DNA of 64,000 nt from Flavobacterium humidisoli (GTDB lineage: Bacteria > Bacteroidota > Bacteroidia > Flavobacteriales > Flavobacteriaceae): assembly GCF_023272795.1 (NCBI RefSeq), contig NZ_CP096829.1:3038001-3102000 (forward strand), written 5' to 3'. The notes under the pieces were generated by a model. It did not search any database, was not told where the DNA came from, and saw only the letters and a list, made by a program, of their open reading frames with translations. How positions within the stretch are numbered: the stretch's first letter is position 1; every line of letters starts with the position of its first letter. Of the stretch, positions 9,166 through 18,339 are shown one piece after another. The position numbers were made by a program, and so were the translations under genes.

Positions 9166-10659
9166 ATGGAATCAAACAAAAAATTAACAACTGCAACAGG
9201 AACACCCGTTCCAGACAATCAAAACATTCAAACAGCTGGCCCTCGCGGACCCGTTTTATTACAAGATTTTTGGTTCTTAGAAAAAATGGCTCATTTTGAT
9301 AGAGAAGTGATTCCCGAAAGAAGAATGCATGCCAAAGGATCTGGGGCTTACGGAACTTTTACTGTTACGCACGATATTACCAAGTACTCAAAAGCAGACT
9401 TGTTTTCTGAAATTGGTAAAAAGACAGAAATGTTTGTGCGATTTTCGACTGTTGCAGGAGAAAGAGGCGCTGCTGACGCCGAAAGAGACATTCGTGGTTT
9501 TGCCATGAAATTTTACACAAACGAAGGAAATTGGGATTTGGTAGGAAATAATACGCCAGTTTTCTTCTTCCGTGATCCAATGAAATTTCCTGACTTGAAC
9601 CATGCTGTAAAACGTGATCCAAAAACCAATTTAAGAAGTGCTGATAACAATTGGGATTTTTGGACTTTATTGCCAGAGGCTCTTCACCAAGTTACGATCG
9701 TAATGAGTGACCGTGGAATTCCGAGATCGTATAGAGAAATGCACGGTTTTGGAAGCCATACTTTTAGTTTCATCAATGCACAAAACGAAAGGCATTGGGT
9801 AAAATTCCATTTAGTTTCGCAACAGGGAATCGAAAATCTCTCTGATGAAGAAGCTGCTAAATTGGTGGGCGGAGACAGAGAAAGCCATCAAAGAGATTTG
9901 TTTAATGCAATTGAAGAAGGTAATTTTCCTAAATGGAAAATGTTTGTTCAGATTATGTCAGAAGAACAGGCGAGAACGTATCGTTTTCATCCATTCGATT
10001 TGACTAAAGTTTGGTTAAAAGGAGATTTTCCGTTAATTCCAGTTGGAGAATTCGAATTGAATAAAAATCCAGAAAATTATTTTGCAGAAGTAGAACAGGC
10101 AGCATTTAATCCTGCTCATGTAGTGCCAGGAATTGGTTTTTCTCCAGATAAAATGCTTCAAGGTCGTTTATTCTCTTACGGAGATGCACACCGTTACCGT
10201 TTAGGAGTAAACAATTATCAGATTCCGGTAAACGCTTCAAGATGTCCGTATAACAGTTTCCACAGAGACGGAGCAATGCGTGTGGATGGAAATTACGGTG
10301 GAAGAAAACATTACGAACCAAATAGTTTTGGCGAATGGCAGGACCAGCCAGAAGTAAAAGAACCGCCATTGGCCATTTATGGAGATGCTTATGCACATAA
10401 TTTTAGAGAAGACGATAGCGATTATTTTACGCAGCCAGGACTTTTATTCAACTTGCTGACAGAAGAGAAAAAACAACTTTTGTTTAAAAATACAGCGGGT
10501 CAAGTAGGAGGAGCGCAGAAATTTATTCAAGTGCGTCATATTAGAAATTGTTATCAAGCCGATCCAGCTTATGGTGCAGGTGTAGCAAACGCTTTAGGAA
10601 TGACAATGGATGAAGTAAATGCCTTTGATGATCCTAGATTGGCGATTAAAGCGAGATAA
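9166..10659 (+). CDS. katA: monofunctional haem catalase
   Basis: Catalase converts hydrogen peroxide to water and oxygen in the cytoplasm. The 497-residue protein is a small-subunit (clade 3) type. The distal His55 lies in [14 protein letters not shown], the segment [17 protein letters not shown] is the family signature, and the haem-ligand Tyr338 lies in [14 protein letters not shown]. No N-terminal export signal is present. A consensus promoter lies upstream; no divergent OxyR-type regulator is adjacent. Confidence 0.96.
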   Translation: MESNKKLTTATGTPVPDNQNIQTAGPRGPVLLQDFWFLEKMAHFDREVIPERRMHAKGSGAYGTFTVTHDITKYSKADLFSEIGKKTEMFVRFSTVAGERGAADAERDIRGFAMKFYTNEGNWDLVGNNTPVFFFRDPMKFPDLNHAVKRDPKTNLRSADNNWDFWTLLPEALHQVTIVMSDRGIPRSYREMHGFGSHTFSFINAQNERHWVKFHLVSQQGIENLSDEEAAKLVGGDRESHQRDLFNAIEEGNFPKWKMFVQIMSEEQARTYRFHPFDLTKVWLKGDFPLIPVGEFELNKNPENYFAEVEQAAFNPAHVVPGIGFSPDKMLQGRLFSYGDAHRYRLGVNNYQIPVNASRCPYNSFHRDGAMRVDGNYGGRKHYEPNSFGEWQDQPEVKEPPLAIYGDAYAHNFREDDSDYFTQPGLLFNLLTEEKKQLLFKNTAGQVGGAQKFIQVRHIRNCYQADPAYGAGVANALGMTMDEVNAFDDPRLAIKAR

Positions 10660-10724
10660 GTTTTTTTAGGTTCAAAGTGACAAAGGTTCAGAGAGGCAAA
10701 GGTTTTTGAACTGGATTATAAAAG

Positions 10725-10757
10725 AAAACCCGACAAGTTTAAAACTTGTCGGGTTTG
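10725..10757 (+). terminator. terminator between catalase and purU (convergent)
   Basis: A 14-bp perfect stem AACCCGACAAGTTT with complement, short A-rich loop and T-rich flanks. It can serve the catalase gene and, from the other side, purU. Confidence 0.75.
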
Positions 10758-10836
10758 TTATTTTTATATTGTTATTATCAGACTGAGCGAAGCCGAAGTC
10801 TTTTTAGCTAAAGAAGAATCTCTGTTCCTTTGAACC

Positions 10837-11691
10837 TTAAGAAAATACCACCGTCTTATTGCTATAAACCATTGTTTTTCTTTCAGCATGTAGTTTAATT
10901 GCTCTTGCCAAAACGATGCGTTCCAAATCACGTCCTTTCATGATAAAATCTTCTACAGAGTGAATATGAGAAACTCTTGCAATATCCTGTTCAATGATTG
11001 GGCCCTCATCTAATTCTTCTGTTACATAATGGCTTGTTGCACCAATAATTTTTACACCGCGTTTAAAAGCCGAATGATACGGTTTTGCACCTGGAAAAGC
11101 AGGTAAAAACGAATGGTGGATATTGATGATTTTATTTTCGTAAAGCGAGATCAATTTTGGAGTCACGATTTGCATGTAACGCGCCAAAACAATAAAATTG
11201 ATTTGATATCTTTTCAAAAGTTCTATTTGTCTTGCTTCTCCTTCTTCTTTGTTCTCTTTTGTGAAAGGAACATAGTGAAAAGGAATATCAAAACGCTCTG
11301 CAATCGAACGTAAATCGTTATGATTGCTAATAATCATAGGGATTTCAACACCTAATTCATCAGCGCTATAACGACCCAAAATGTCAAACAAGCAATGATC
11401 GTATTTAGAAACAAATAACGCCATTTTAGGTTTTTGCTCCTGATTGTACAAATCCCAAGACATATTAAAGTCGGCAGCTATGGTCTTGCTGAATTTTTCT
11501 TTTATGTCTTCAATATTACTGCTTTGATTGGTAAATTCACATTCTAAACGCATAAAAAATACATTTTGTTCTACATCAACATGTTGGTCAATGTAGGTAA
11601 TGTTTCCTTCTACTTTAGCAATAAAAGTAGTCACGGCAGCGATAATTCCTTTTTGATCTTTGCAATGAATGAGTATGGTAATTTTTTGCAT
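10837..11691 (-). CDS. purU: formyltetrahydrofolate deformylase
   Basis: PurU hydrolyses 10-formyl-tetrahydrofolate to formate and tetrahydrofolate, balancing one-carbon units for purine synthesis. The 284-residue protein has an N-terminal ACT domain (about 5-85, ILIHCKDQKGIIAAVTTFI) and a formyl-transferase fold C-terminal part with the hydrolase motifs NIHHSFLPAFPG and the Asp-containing ELDEGPIIEQD. The length is typical. It lies alone on the minus strand, separated by about 90 bp from the next gene upstream. Confidence 0.95.
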   Translation of the reverse strand: MQKITILIHCKDQKGIIAAVTTFIAKVEGNITYIDQHVDVEQNVFFMRLECEFTNQSSNIEDIKEKFSKTIAADFNMSWDLYNQEQKPKMALFVSKYDHCLFDILGRYSADELGVEIPMIISNHNDLRSIAERFDIPFHYVPFTKENKEEGEARQIELLKRYQINFIVLARYMQIVTPKLISLYENKIINIHHSFLPAFPGAKPYHSAFKRGVKIIGATSHYVTEELDEGPIIEQDIARVSHIHSVEDFIMKGRDLERIVLARAIKLHAERKTMVYSNKTVVFS

Positions 11692-11784
11692 TTTGGTCTT
11701 TTGGTTTAATCGGTTAATGGTTAAATTGTTTAACCGTTTTTCGATTACACGAATAAACGATTAAACATTTAAACAGAAAAAAAA

Positions 11785-12504
11785 CTATTTTCCATCTTGC
11801 AGAGCAAAAACCTTTTGTAATAAAGGTGTTGTTCTTGCAGAAATATCGTTTCTTATTTCTTTTTCTTCTACAGCAATCATTTTAAAAACGCCAGACAAAG
11901 CTTGATTTGTCGTGTAATCCGTTAAATCTGGATTTACTTTTTTTACTAACGGAATAGTGTTGTATTTCGTAATAATATTTTTCCAAACCGCATCTGCACC
12001 CACTTTTTCGAAAGAGTTTTTAATTACAGGATTAAATTTGGCATATAAAGCAGTTGTTGTGCTTCCTTGCAAATAATTTGTTGCCGCGTTGTCGCTTCCT
12101 AAAAGAATGTTTTTAGCATCTGTAAAAGTCATATTTTTTACTGCTGTAACAAAAATTGGGGTTGCTTCTTTTACGGCATCTTCTGCAGCGCGGTTCAGCA
12201 TTTTGATACCTTCATCTGCAAGAGAGCTTAAACCTACTTTGCGCAGAGTTGCATCTACTTTTTGTAATTCTTCGGGCATTAAAATTTTTACAGCTTCGTT
12301 TTTATAAAAACCATCTACTGCGGTTAATTTACTCACTTGTTGTGTAATTCCTTTATTTAGCGCTTCTTTTAAACCTGAAGCAATATCAACAGTGCCATTT
12401 CCAGGAATCTGAGATGCTATTTGAGGTAACTGATTTAATGTTTGTTGTACCTGTGCGCAAGAAGTAAGCGAAAATGTAACGGCTAATAGTAAAATCTTTT
12501 TCAT
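11785..12504 (-). CDS. DUF4197 lipoprotein
   Basis: The 239-residue protein starts with a lipoprotein signal ending in SLTSC (Cys16), followed by a mostly helical DUF4197 domain with GLKEALNKGI, PEELQKVDATLRKVG and the closing LSGVFKMIAVEEKEIR. Members are widespread periplasmic or outer-membrane lipoproteins of unknown role. It lies 93 bp upstream of purU in the direction of transcription with no clear terminator between them, so read-through is possible. Confidence 0.85.
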   Translation of the reverse strand: MKKILLLAVTFSLTSCAQVQQTLNQLPQIASQIPGNGTVDIASGLKEALNKGITQQVSKLTAVDGFYKNEAVKILMPEELQKVDATLRKVGLSSLADEGIKMLNRAAEDAVKEATPIFVTAVKNMTFTDAKNILLGSDNAATNYLQGSTTTALYAKFNPVIKNSFEKVGADAVWKNIITKYNTIPLVKKVNPDLTDYTTNQALSGVFKMIAVEEKEIRNDISARTTPLLQKVFALQDGK

Positions 12505-12623
12505 TATGGGGTTTTATTTAAGTTTCAAAAATACTACTTATTCAAAAACAACGCCACAATTTTATTTAAAGCAAAGTAACATTTTGTTGCAAACTTAACA
12601 TAAGTGAAAGTAACGTCTCAAAA

Positions 12624-13187
12624 TTACGGCCAAGACATTCGAATATTAAATTCCCAATAGGTTTTACTCGAAATGTATGTAGGTTTAGGCTGTACTATTG
12701 GTATGTTATTCGCGCCAAAGTACCTAACACGAATAATTTTTTCACTAGAGTCATCTTTCATACTGATATTGCCCTCGGCATCATCAATTAGTTTTTTCTT
12801 TTTCAGATACAAATCAGGTTTTTCAATTGTATATTCTGTGACGGCTTCTCCGTTTAGTTTTAAAGGACATCCAATTAAATTTCCATTTTTGTCAAACGAT
12901 TCAATTCTTTTTAGAAAATTGTTTTCATAATAGTATATTTCAAAAGCGATACTGCAAGATCCTTGCTGAAGTTTATTATTATGCAACCGGAAACGGAGTA
13001 TCTGGTTTTTGGTATTTGAAAATTCAACGTAGCCGTCTCCATTTGCGTCAACATTCTTACTTAATATTTTTGCAGGTTTTGAGAATTGTTTTATTTGGTT
13101 GACGTAGATTCTATAATTATCGGTAGATTGTGCAAAAGATGAAACATACAAAAAAAGTCCTAAGAACAGGCTTAAGAAGCATTTCAT
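12624..13187 (-). CDS. exported protein of unknown function (187 aa)
   Basis: A Sec signal peptide (about 1-19, ending SSFAQ) is followed by about 165 residues rich in beta-strand patterns and a calcium-like DANGDGYVEF stretch. Two cysteines (in QGSCSIAF and IGCPLK) could form a disulphide. I do not recognise a family. It lies 27 bp after the Coa1-like gene on the same strand and is probably co-transcribed with it. Confidence 0.75.
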   Translation of the reverse strand: MKCFLSLFLGLFLYVSSFAQSTDNYRIYVNQIKQFSKPAKILSKNVDANGDGYVEFSNTKNQILRFRLHNNKLQQGSCSIAFEIYYYENNFLKRIESFDKNGNLIGCPLKLNGEAVTEYTIEKPDLYLKKKKLIDDAEGNISMKDDSSEKIIRVRYFGANNIPIVQPKPTYISSKTYWEFNIRMSWP

Positions 13188-13214
13188 GTTATAAATTTTA
13201 TTTGGTCCAGATTT

Positions 13215-13637
13215 TTACTTCTGTAATAAATCAATTTTTTCATTTGTATTTTCAATATAAACCGACATTTCACTGTATTTCCACGTGCCTCTTTTTTCGC
13301 CAACGATAAACAAAGTTCCTTTGCCTTTAGGGCCTTTTATTGGGACTTGTACATCGCAAGTTCTTACATCATTATGTGAAGTTACAGTTCCAGAAACAAT
13401 TCCGTCTGTTTCTACAGGAGATCCTAGTTTTTCAACTACGAGTTTGTTATTCTCTACCGCAATCATAGATTCTTTATAAGCTTCAGAATCTTTAAGAACT
13501 GAAGTTACTTCATAGAAAATTCCTCCAACAAATAAAGCTGCTAATAGCAAAAGCGTTAAACATCCGCTTGGAATAAACCATTTCCAATTTCTGTTTAGCC
13601 AGCTCTGCTTTTGTACTAACTCGTTTGAATCATCCAT
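13215..13637 (-). CDS. Coa1-family (cytochrome oxidase assembly factor-like) membrane protein
   Basis: The 140-residue protein has one membrane segment (about 21-43) and a C-terminal extracytoplasmic domain with the pattern SEAYKESMIAVENN, LGSPVE and GPKGKGTLFIVGEK. This matches the Coa1/DUF1783 family, whose mitochondrial member helps assemble cytochrome oxidase. In bacteria the function is untested and the proteins often have no link to oxidase genes, as here. The family call is good, the role uncertain. Confidence 0.75.
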   Translation of the reverse strand: MDDSNELVQKQSWLNRNWKWFIPSGCLTLLLLAALFVGGIFYEVTSVLKDSEAYKESMIAVENNKLVVEKLGSPVETDGIVSGTVTSHNDVRTCDVQVPIKGPKGKGTLFIVGEKRGTWKYSEMSVYIENTNEKIDLLQK

Positions 13638-13711
13638 AATGTTGGTTTTTAATTAATTGTAAGAGCTAAAGTAAGAATTAATTTTGTTGGTTTTCAGTGT
13701 TCCGTATTAAA

Positions 13712-13752
13712 TAAAAAAAAATCATCTTATAGATTTTATAAGATGATTTTTT
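13712..13752 (-). terminator. terminator of the first SGNH lipoprotein gene
   Basis: Stem AAAAATCATCTTATA with complement and loop GATTT, with A and T flanks. A near copy follows the second SGNH gene at 15783-15816. Confidence 0.75.
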
Positions 13753-13772
13753 GAATAGGATTATTTAGAAAC

Positions 13773-14648
13773 TTATCTATTACTAAAAGCAATTTCTTCT
13801 AAAGCTTTTACATTGCTGATAGCTTTACTTACTTCTTGTTTTTTCATGTCGTCATTATCTCCAGTTCCTGTACTTAAGGTAAGCTCCTTAGGAATTGAAG
13901 GTTTTTTATCAAAAATTGTTGCATAAAGCAATACAGCTTGCATAAATCCTCCATCATTCAAAAGGTGTAATGTATTTTCACCAAAACGTAGATTGTCTTT
14001 ATTTCCAACCAAATACTTATAATCATTTTTTCCATTATAGGCATCATTGACTGCATCACCAACTCTTAGCAAACCTGAGTTTTTTGTAGTTTCCAAAACA
14101 GCAATTGCATTTTTACGAATTTCGTCGAAATAATCTTTGTATTCTGAATCTGTAATAGGTAGTGGAGACATTCCTTCGTAGATATAAAATGCTGCGTCAG
14201 GACTGTTTTTACGTATTTTATCTGTGATCATTTTTACATTCGCCTGATATTTATCCAGTTCTGCCAAAGCCACAGGAGTAGATTCTTGAAGAACTACATA
14301 ATCATAGTAATTACCATCTTTGTCTGCTTTTGCAAAATTTTGTTCTGCTTCTGTTTTATGATCGTCATAAATTTTATCAATAGAAACTCCCATAGTAACC
14401 AATTGATCAATGTTCATTGGCCGGCTGTTAGCTTTGCAAATTTCTCCAAATAGAATAGGAGCGCTTACAAAAAATTCGGTATGGCTGTTTCCGATGAATA
14501 ATATTCTTGGGCTTCCTTCTGCTTTTGGAGCTTTAGGATGTGCCATTTTCTCTGAAGTTGCTGTCGAATTTTCGGTAGAAGTCGATTTGTTATTGCAAGC
14601 TGAAAAAAGGATTGCAACAATACCAAATACTAAAAAGTGTTTTTTCAT
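13773..14648 (-). CDS. SGNH/GDSL-type hydrolase-like lipoprotein, copy 1
   Basis: The 291-residue protein has a lipobox (LFSAC, Cys18) and an SGNH-hydrolase-like domain beginning RILFIGNSHTEFF, where Ser55 is the probable nucleophile. Block III is suggested by YVVLQESTP. A later HLLNDGGFMQA segment may supply the catalytic His. Such proteins are esterases, often acting on carbohydrate acyl groups at the cell surface, but the substrate here is unknown. A paralogue lies directly upstream (14821-15690), so this is a tandem duplication. Confidence 0.75.
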   Translation of the reverse strand: MKKHFLVFGIVAILFSACNNKSTSTENSTATSEKMAHPKAPKAEGSPRILFIGNSHTEFFVSAPILFGEICKANSRPMNIDQLVTMGVSIDKIYDDHKTEAEQNFAKADKDGNYYDYVVLQESTPVALAELDKYQANVKMITDKIRKNSPDAAFYIYEGMSPLPITDSEYKDYFDEIRKNAIAVLETTKNSGLLRVGDAVNDAYNGKNDYKYLVGNKDNLRFGENTLHLLNDGGFMQAVLLYATIFDKKPSIPKELTLSTGTGDNDDMKKQEVSKAISNVKALEEIAFSNR

Positions 14649-14820
14649 TGTAATTTTAATTAAAAAGGTTCCTATTTTTTTGATAAAAAAATTTCGGCAA
14701 ATCTCATTTTAATCGGCAACAATTAGAGCCTTGATAAGTTTTAAAAGTGTTAGTTTAAGACATTAAATTGGGTTAGATTAATAATGTTGGTGTAAAATAA
14801 ATAAATAGATTCCAGATTAT

Positions 14821-15690
14821 TTATCTATTACTAAAAGCAATTTCCTCTAGAGCTTTGGGGTTGGTAATTGCTTTGGTAACTTCCTGCTTTCTCATATTAT
14901 CATTATCTCCAGTTCCTGTGCTTAAAATAAGCTTTTTAGGGATAATGGGCATTTTATCAAATAAGGTAGAATATATTAAAACGGCTTGTAAAAAACCTCC
15001 ATCATTTATAAAATGAAGGGTATTTTTGCCATCACGAAGATGGTCTTTATTATTTGTTAGATACTTATAACCGCTTTTGCCTTCATATGCATCTTTAACA
15101 GCATCACCAACTCTTAATACGCCTACATTTTTAATAAAAGCTGCAGCTAGAATGGCATTTTTACGTAATTCCGTATAATAATTATTGTATTCTGAGTTTG
15201 CATAAGATAAGGGAGACATATTTTGATAGACATAAATGGCTGCATCTGGGCTGTTTTTATGTATTTTTTCTGCAAACAATTTCAAATTGTCTCTATACTT
15301 AGAAAGATTTGTCAGTGCAATTGGTGTCGATTCTTGAATTATAACATAATCATAATAGTTTCCATCCTTATCTATATTGGAAAAGTTTTGGTCGGCCTCT
15401 GTTTTATTAGTGAAATAAACTTTATTGAGCGGAACACCTATTGTGATCAGCTGCTGAATATTTATATTTTGATTATTGGCATTACATAATTCCTGAAATA
15501 AAGTGGGAGTGCTTACAAAATATTCGATATGACTATTTCCAATAAATAATATACGTGGAGGACCTACGGTCTTTGGCGGCTTAGGTTTGTTGATACCGTT
15601 GGAAGTAATTTGGTTTTCTGATTTGAAATTATTACAGGAAATAAGGAGAATTGAGATAATAATATTAGAAATTAAAATGTATTTTTTCAT
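14821..15690 (-). CDS. SGNH/GDSL-type hydrolase-like lipoprotein, copy 2
   Basis: This 289-residue paralogue of the gene at 13773 keeps the lipobox (LLISC, Cys19), the RILFIGNSHIEYF nucleophile block (Ser53) and the identical ending KALEEIAFSNR. Divergence is spread along the sequence, strongest in the signal and linker region, so the duplication is not recent. About 170 bp separates the copies and each has its own terminator, so they are probably transcribed separately. Confidence 0.75.
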   Translation of the reverse strand: MKKYILISNIIISILLISCNNFKSENQITSNGINKPKPPKTVGPPRILFIGNSHIEYFVSTPTLFQELCNANNQNINIQQLITIGVPLNKVYFTNKTEADQNFSNIDKDGNYYDYVIIQESTPIALTNLSKYRDNLKLFAEKIHKNSPDAAIYVYQNMSPLSYANSEYNNYYTELRKNAILAAAFIKNVGVLRVGDAVKDAYEGKSGYKYLTNNKDHLRDGKNTLHFINDGGFLQAVLIYSTLFDKMPIIPKKLILSTGTGDNDNMRKQEVTKAITNPKALEEIAFSNR

Positions 15691-15782
15691 TGTTGATTTT
15701 CTATTAAAAAAAGATTTGCAAATCTCTCTTTAACGGATAATCATACCAGTCTCAAAAGGCTTTAAAAATAATAGAATAAGAC

Positions 15783-15816
15783 AAAAAAAAATCACCTTAT
15801 AAAATAAGATGATTTT
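15783..15816 (-). terminator. terminator of the second SGNH lipoprotein gene region
   Basis: Stem AAAATCA-CTTAT with complement, AT-rich, close in sequence to the hairpin at 13712-13752. It lies upstream of the second SGNH gene and so most likely ends the transcript of the 113-residue gene at 15938-16279. Confidence 0.55.
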
Positions 15817-15937
15817 AAATTTTGCACTAAGATAAATAAGCATTAGAAGCAATTTGTTTTCAGGATGTAGGCTTTCCCGTTACTCTGATGCTTTTTAATT
15901 CAAATTGTACAATTAGTTTAAGGGACAAAAAAGGTGT

Positions 15938-16279
15938 TTAAACGTACTGTAAACAGTATAAATTCGGGTTGTTGACTGGATTAATCTGCTTTAAATTGGC
16001 TAAAATATGCTGCGTGCAATCTTTGCCGCCAAATGTCAAATAGAATAAAGACTTTGAAATGTAAGATGGCCTTAACAGAAGTGCGCGCCAGCCAAGCGCT
16101 ATATTTTTAAAGAAATGTTTTAATGCGTATTTAATTGTTTTTTCGTCAGGACGAATAAAATAAATAGTGTAGTCTTTAAGTTTTGTCATCAGATTTGGAA
16201 ACATTACAAATCTTCCGCCTTGTTGTATCAATAAATTTATTTCAAACAATGATAAACCTTCAATATTTTCTGTTTTCAT
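15938..16279 (-). CDS. hypothetical protein (113 aa)
   Basis: A small soluble protein with no signal peptide or membrane segment. The middle holds a lysine/phenylalanine-rich stretch (KYALKHFFKNIALGW) and there are two cysteines near the end (DCTQH, LYCLQY). I do not recognise a family; similar proteins of this length are common and uncharacterised in Flavobacteriaceae. It is flanked by terminator-like hairpins on both sides, so it is a single-gene unit. Confidence 0.6.
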   Translation of the reverse strand: MKTENIEGLSLFEINLLIQQGGRFVMFPNLMTKLKDYTIYFIRPDEKTIKYALKHFFKNIALGWRALLLRPSYISKSLFYLTFGGKDCTQHILANLKQINPVNNPNLYCLQYV

Positions 16280-16401
16280 GATCTATTGTTTTTAATTTGA
16301 TGTTAGTGGTAGTATTACGATGCAAAGTTGCGACAGAAATAAAAATATAAAAGTCCTTAAAAGTTTTAAAACTAATAACTTAAGACATTTTTAAATAAAA
16401 A

Positions 16402-16435
16402 AAATCGGAAATTCAACTGAATGAATTCCCGATTA
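16402..16435 (-). terminator. terminator of the L,D-transpeptidase gene
   Basis: Stem AATCGG-AATTC with GAATTCCCGATT (one bulge), A-rich upstream and T-rich downstream, 54 bp past the stop codon. Confidence 0.6.
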
Positions 16436-16488
16436 TTCTTTTATGTATGTTGTTTTACATTAATTTGAAGTAAGACAGAATTGATTAT

Positions 16489-18045
16489 TTAATTAAGAGA
16501 CAATTGATTATTCAATTCCGCATCTTTTTCGTAAACATCTTGAAAGAAACCAATTTCTCCGTTTTCATTTACCAACGAAGTAAAATAAGTAATGAAAATT
16601 GGTACTTTTTTAGACAGTTTAAAACTGTTTTCTACTTTACCCGCCATCGCTTTGTCAATTTTTGCCTGATCCCATTCTGGATAATCTTTCAGCATGGCAA
16701 CAGCCAATTCTTTTGCCATTTTTACATTAATACATCCGTGGCTAAAAGTTCTTTTTTCAAAATCGAACAGAGTTTTAGATGGCGTATCGTGCATGTAGAT
16801 ATCATCTGGATTCGGAAACATAAATTTTACCAATCCTAAAGAATTGTCTGGACCCGGTTTTTGTCGTACTTGACCATTAACCATTTCCATATTTTTCTCT
16901 GCAAGATAATTAGGGTCTGCAGCAATTTTAGATCTCAACTCATTTTGAACAATACTTTGAGGAACTGTCCAGTAAGGGCTAAAAACGATTCGGTCAATTT
17001 CTCCATTAAAAATGGTTGTTTTGGTAAGAGGAGCTCCAACAAAAACACTCGAAGTCAGTACAACTTTTCCGTTCTTAACATAAAACAATTCATAAGAAGG
17101 AACATTGACCAAAACATACTCATCACTGGCAGCAATTTGAGCCGAAATCTCACGGCATCTTTCCATGTTAAGTTTTAAAGTCGAAACTTTATCTTCAAGC
17201 GGAATATTCATTTCGTTAATATGCTCTTCAGCCAGAATATAATTGGGTTTAAATCCGTTACGAACTTTATATTTCATTACGGCATCCATCAATTCACGAT
17301 CGTAAACATCACTTTTAGAATCTGTTTTTAAATCTCCTAATAAATACAAACGAGTTCTAACTTGCGAAATGGTGCTAGAAACTGCATCGGGACGTAACTC
17401 TTTATAAGGAGACTCTGCCGGAACAATAGGTTTGTATTTGCTAGATTTTTCTAATCTTTTGTATTTTTTCAGAACATCTTGCAATTTGTAATACTGGTCA
17501 AATTCTACTTTTTCATTTGTGGCAACTGCTGTTTTTTCTTCCTCTTCTAATGTGCTGTAGTTTAAGAAATCTTTTAGCATAGCATCATAAGCTAGCTTTT
17601 TCTTATCGGCATTACTTTTTTTAGCGTATACTACATATAATGAGCTCAAAAGCATATCTGCATCAGTTTGAGAAATTGTACTTTTGTCTGATGAAGAACT
17701 AAACAATTGGTCTATTTCTTTTTGATAAGGAATAATTAAATCATTTGTTTTTTTTGCTTTTTCGTACAAAGCAGAGCCAAATTCGTTGATTTCGTTTTCG
17801 TCAAACCAAATTGTGCCAAGAGTTCTGGTTTTGTACAATGACATTACATCTGATTTGTATCTTTTCAAATCTGAATATCTTTTAAAGAAATCGTTCGAAA
17901 TTTCGTTTACATCATTTTGATTATGGTAAACGGTTAAATGATTTGAAGCTTTTGTATATGTTAGATTACTTTTTTCAATTTTGCTAAAAGAAAATACAAA
18001 AAAACTCAAACTTAAAATTGCGGTGAATGAATAAAATGTTTTCAT
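16489..18045 (-). CDS. L,D-transpeptidase (YkuD/YcbB-like)
   Basis: The 518-residue protein makes 3-3 cross-links in peptidoglycan or links proteins to it, in the periplasm. It has an N-terminal signal or anchor (about 5-22), a helical region, a peptidoglycan-binding-like segment (about 235-270) and a YkuD catalytic domain (about 305-470). The active site is visible as MHDTPSK followed by FSHGCINV with the catalytic Cys at about 438. The domain order resembles E. coli YcbB/LdtD. It is divergent from icmF. Confidence 0.9.
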   Translation of the reverse strand: MKTFYSFTAILSLSFFVFSFSKIEKSNLTYTKASNHLTVYHNQNDVNEISNDFFKRYSDLKRYKSDVMSLYKTRTLGTIWFDENEINEFGSALYEKAKKTNDLIIPYQKEIDQLFSSSSDKSTISQTDADMLLSSLYVVYAKKSNADKKKLAYDAMLKDFLNYSTLEEEEKTAVATNEKVEFDQYYKLQDVLKKYKRLEKSSKYKPIVPAESPYKELRPDAVSSTISQVRTRLYLLGDLKTDSKSDVYDRELMDAVMKYKVRNGFKPNYILAEEHINEMNIPLEDKVSTLKLNMERCREISAQIAASDEYVLVNVPSYELFYVKNGKVVLTSSVFVGAPLTKTTIFNGEIDRIVFSPYWTVPQSIVQNELRSKIAADPNYLAEKNMEMVNGQVRQKPGPDNSLGLVKFMFPNPDDIYMHDTPSKTLFDFEKRTFSHGCINVKMAKELAVAMLKDYPEWDQAKIDKAMAGKVENSFKLSKKVPIFITYFTSLVNENGEIGFFQDVYEKDAELNNQLSLN

Positions 18046-18339
18046 TTTTTTAATTTTTACGTTATTACTTTTCTACGTAAGTTTTTGGTAAAAATTTGGG
18101 GCTTTTCTACAATGCTAAATTACTATAGGAGTGGTCAAAACATGTTTCCTGATTTTATTTAAATGTTGCGAAATTGCCATGTCTTTAAGCTTTCTTTAAC
18201 TTATATCACTTAGTGTCAAGAATTGTTACCTTTATATTGAAGAAAAAATATTTTCTTTTTTATTAACATAATGCTATTTGGTTAATCAAATATTAAAATA
18301 ATTTGTACATTGGTCGCTTAAAATTATCATATTCATAAA

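Noticed and set aside
18046..18339. Cobalamin riboswitch before icmF
   Set aside because: No B12-box-like sequence is recognisable in the gap.
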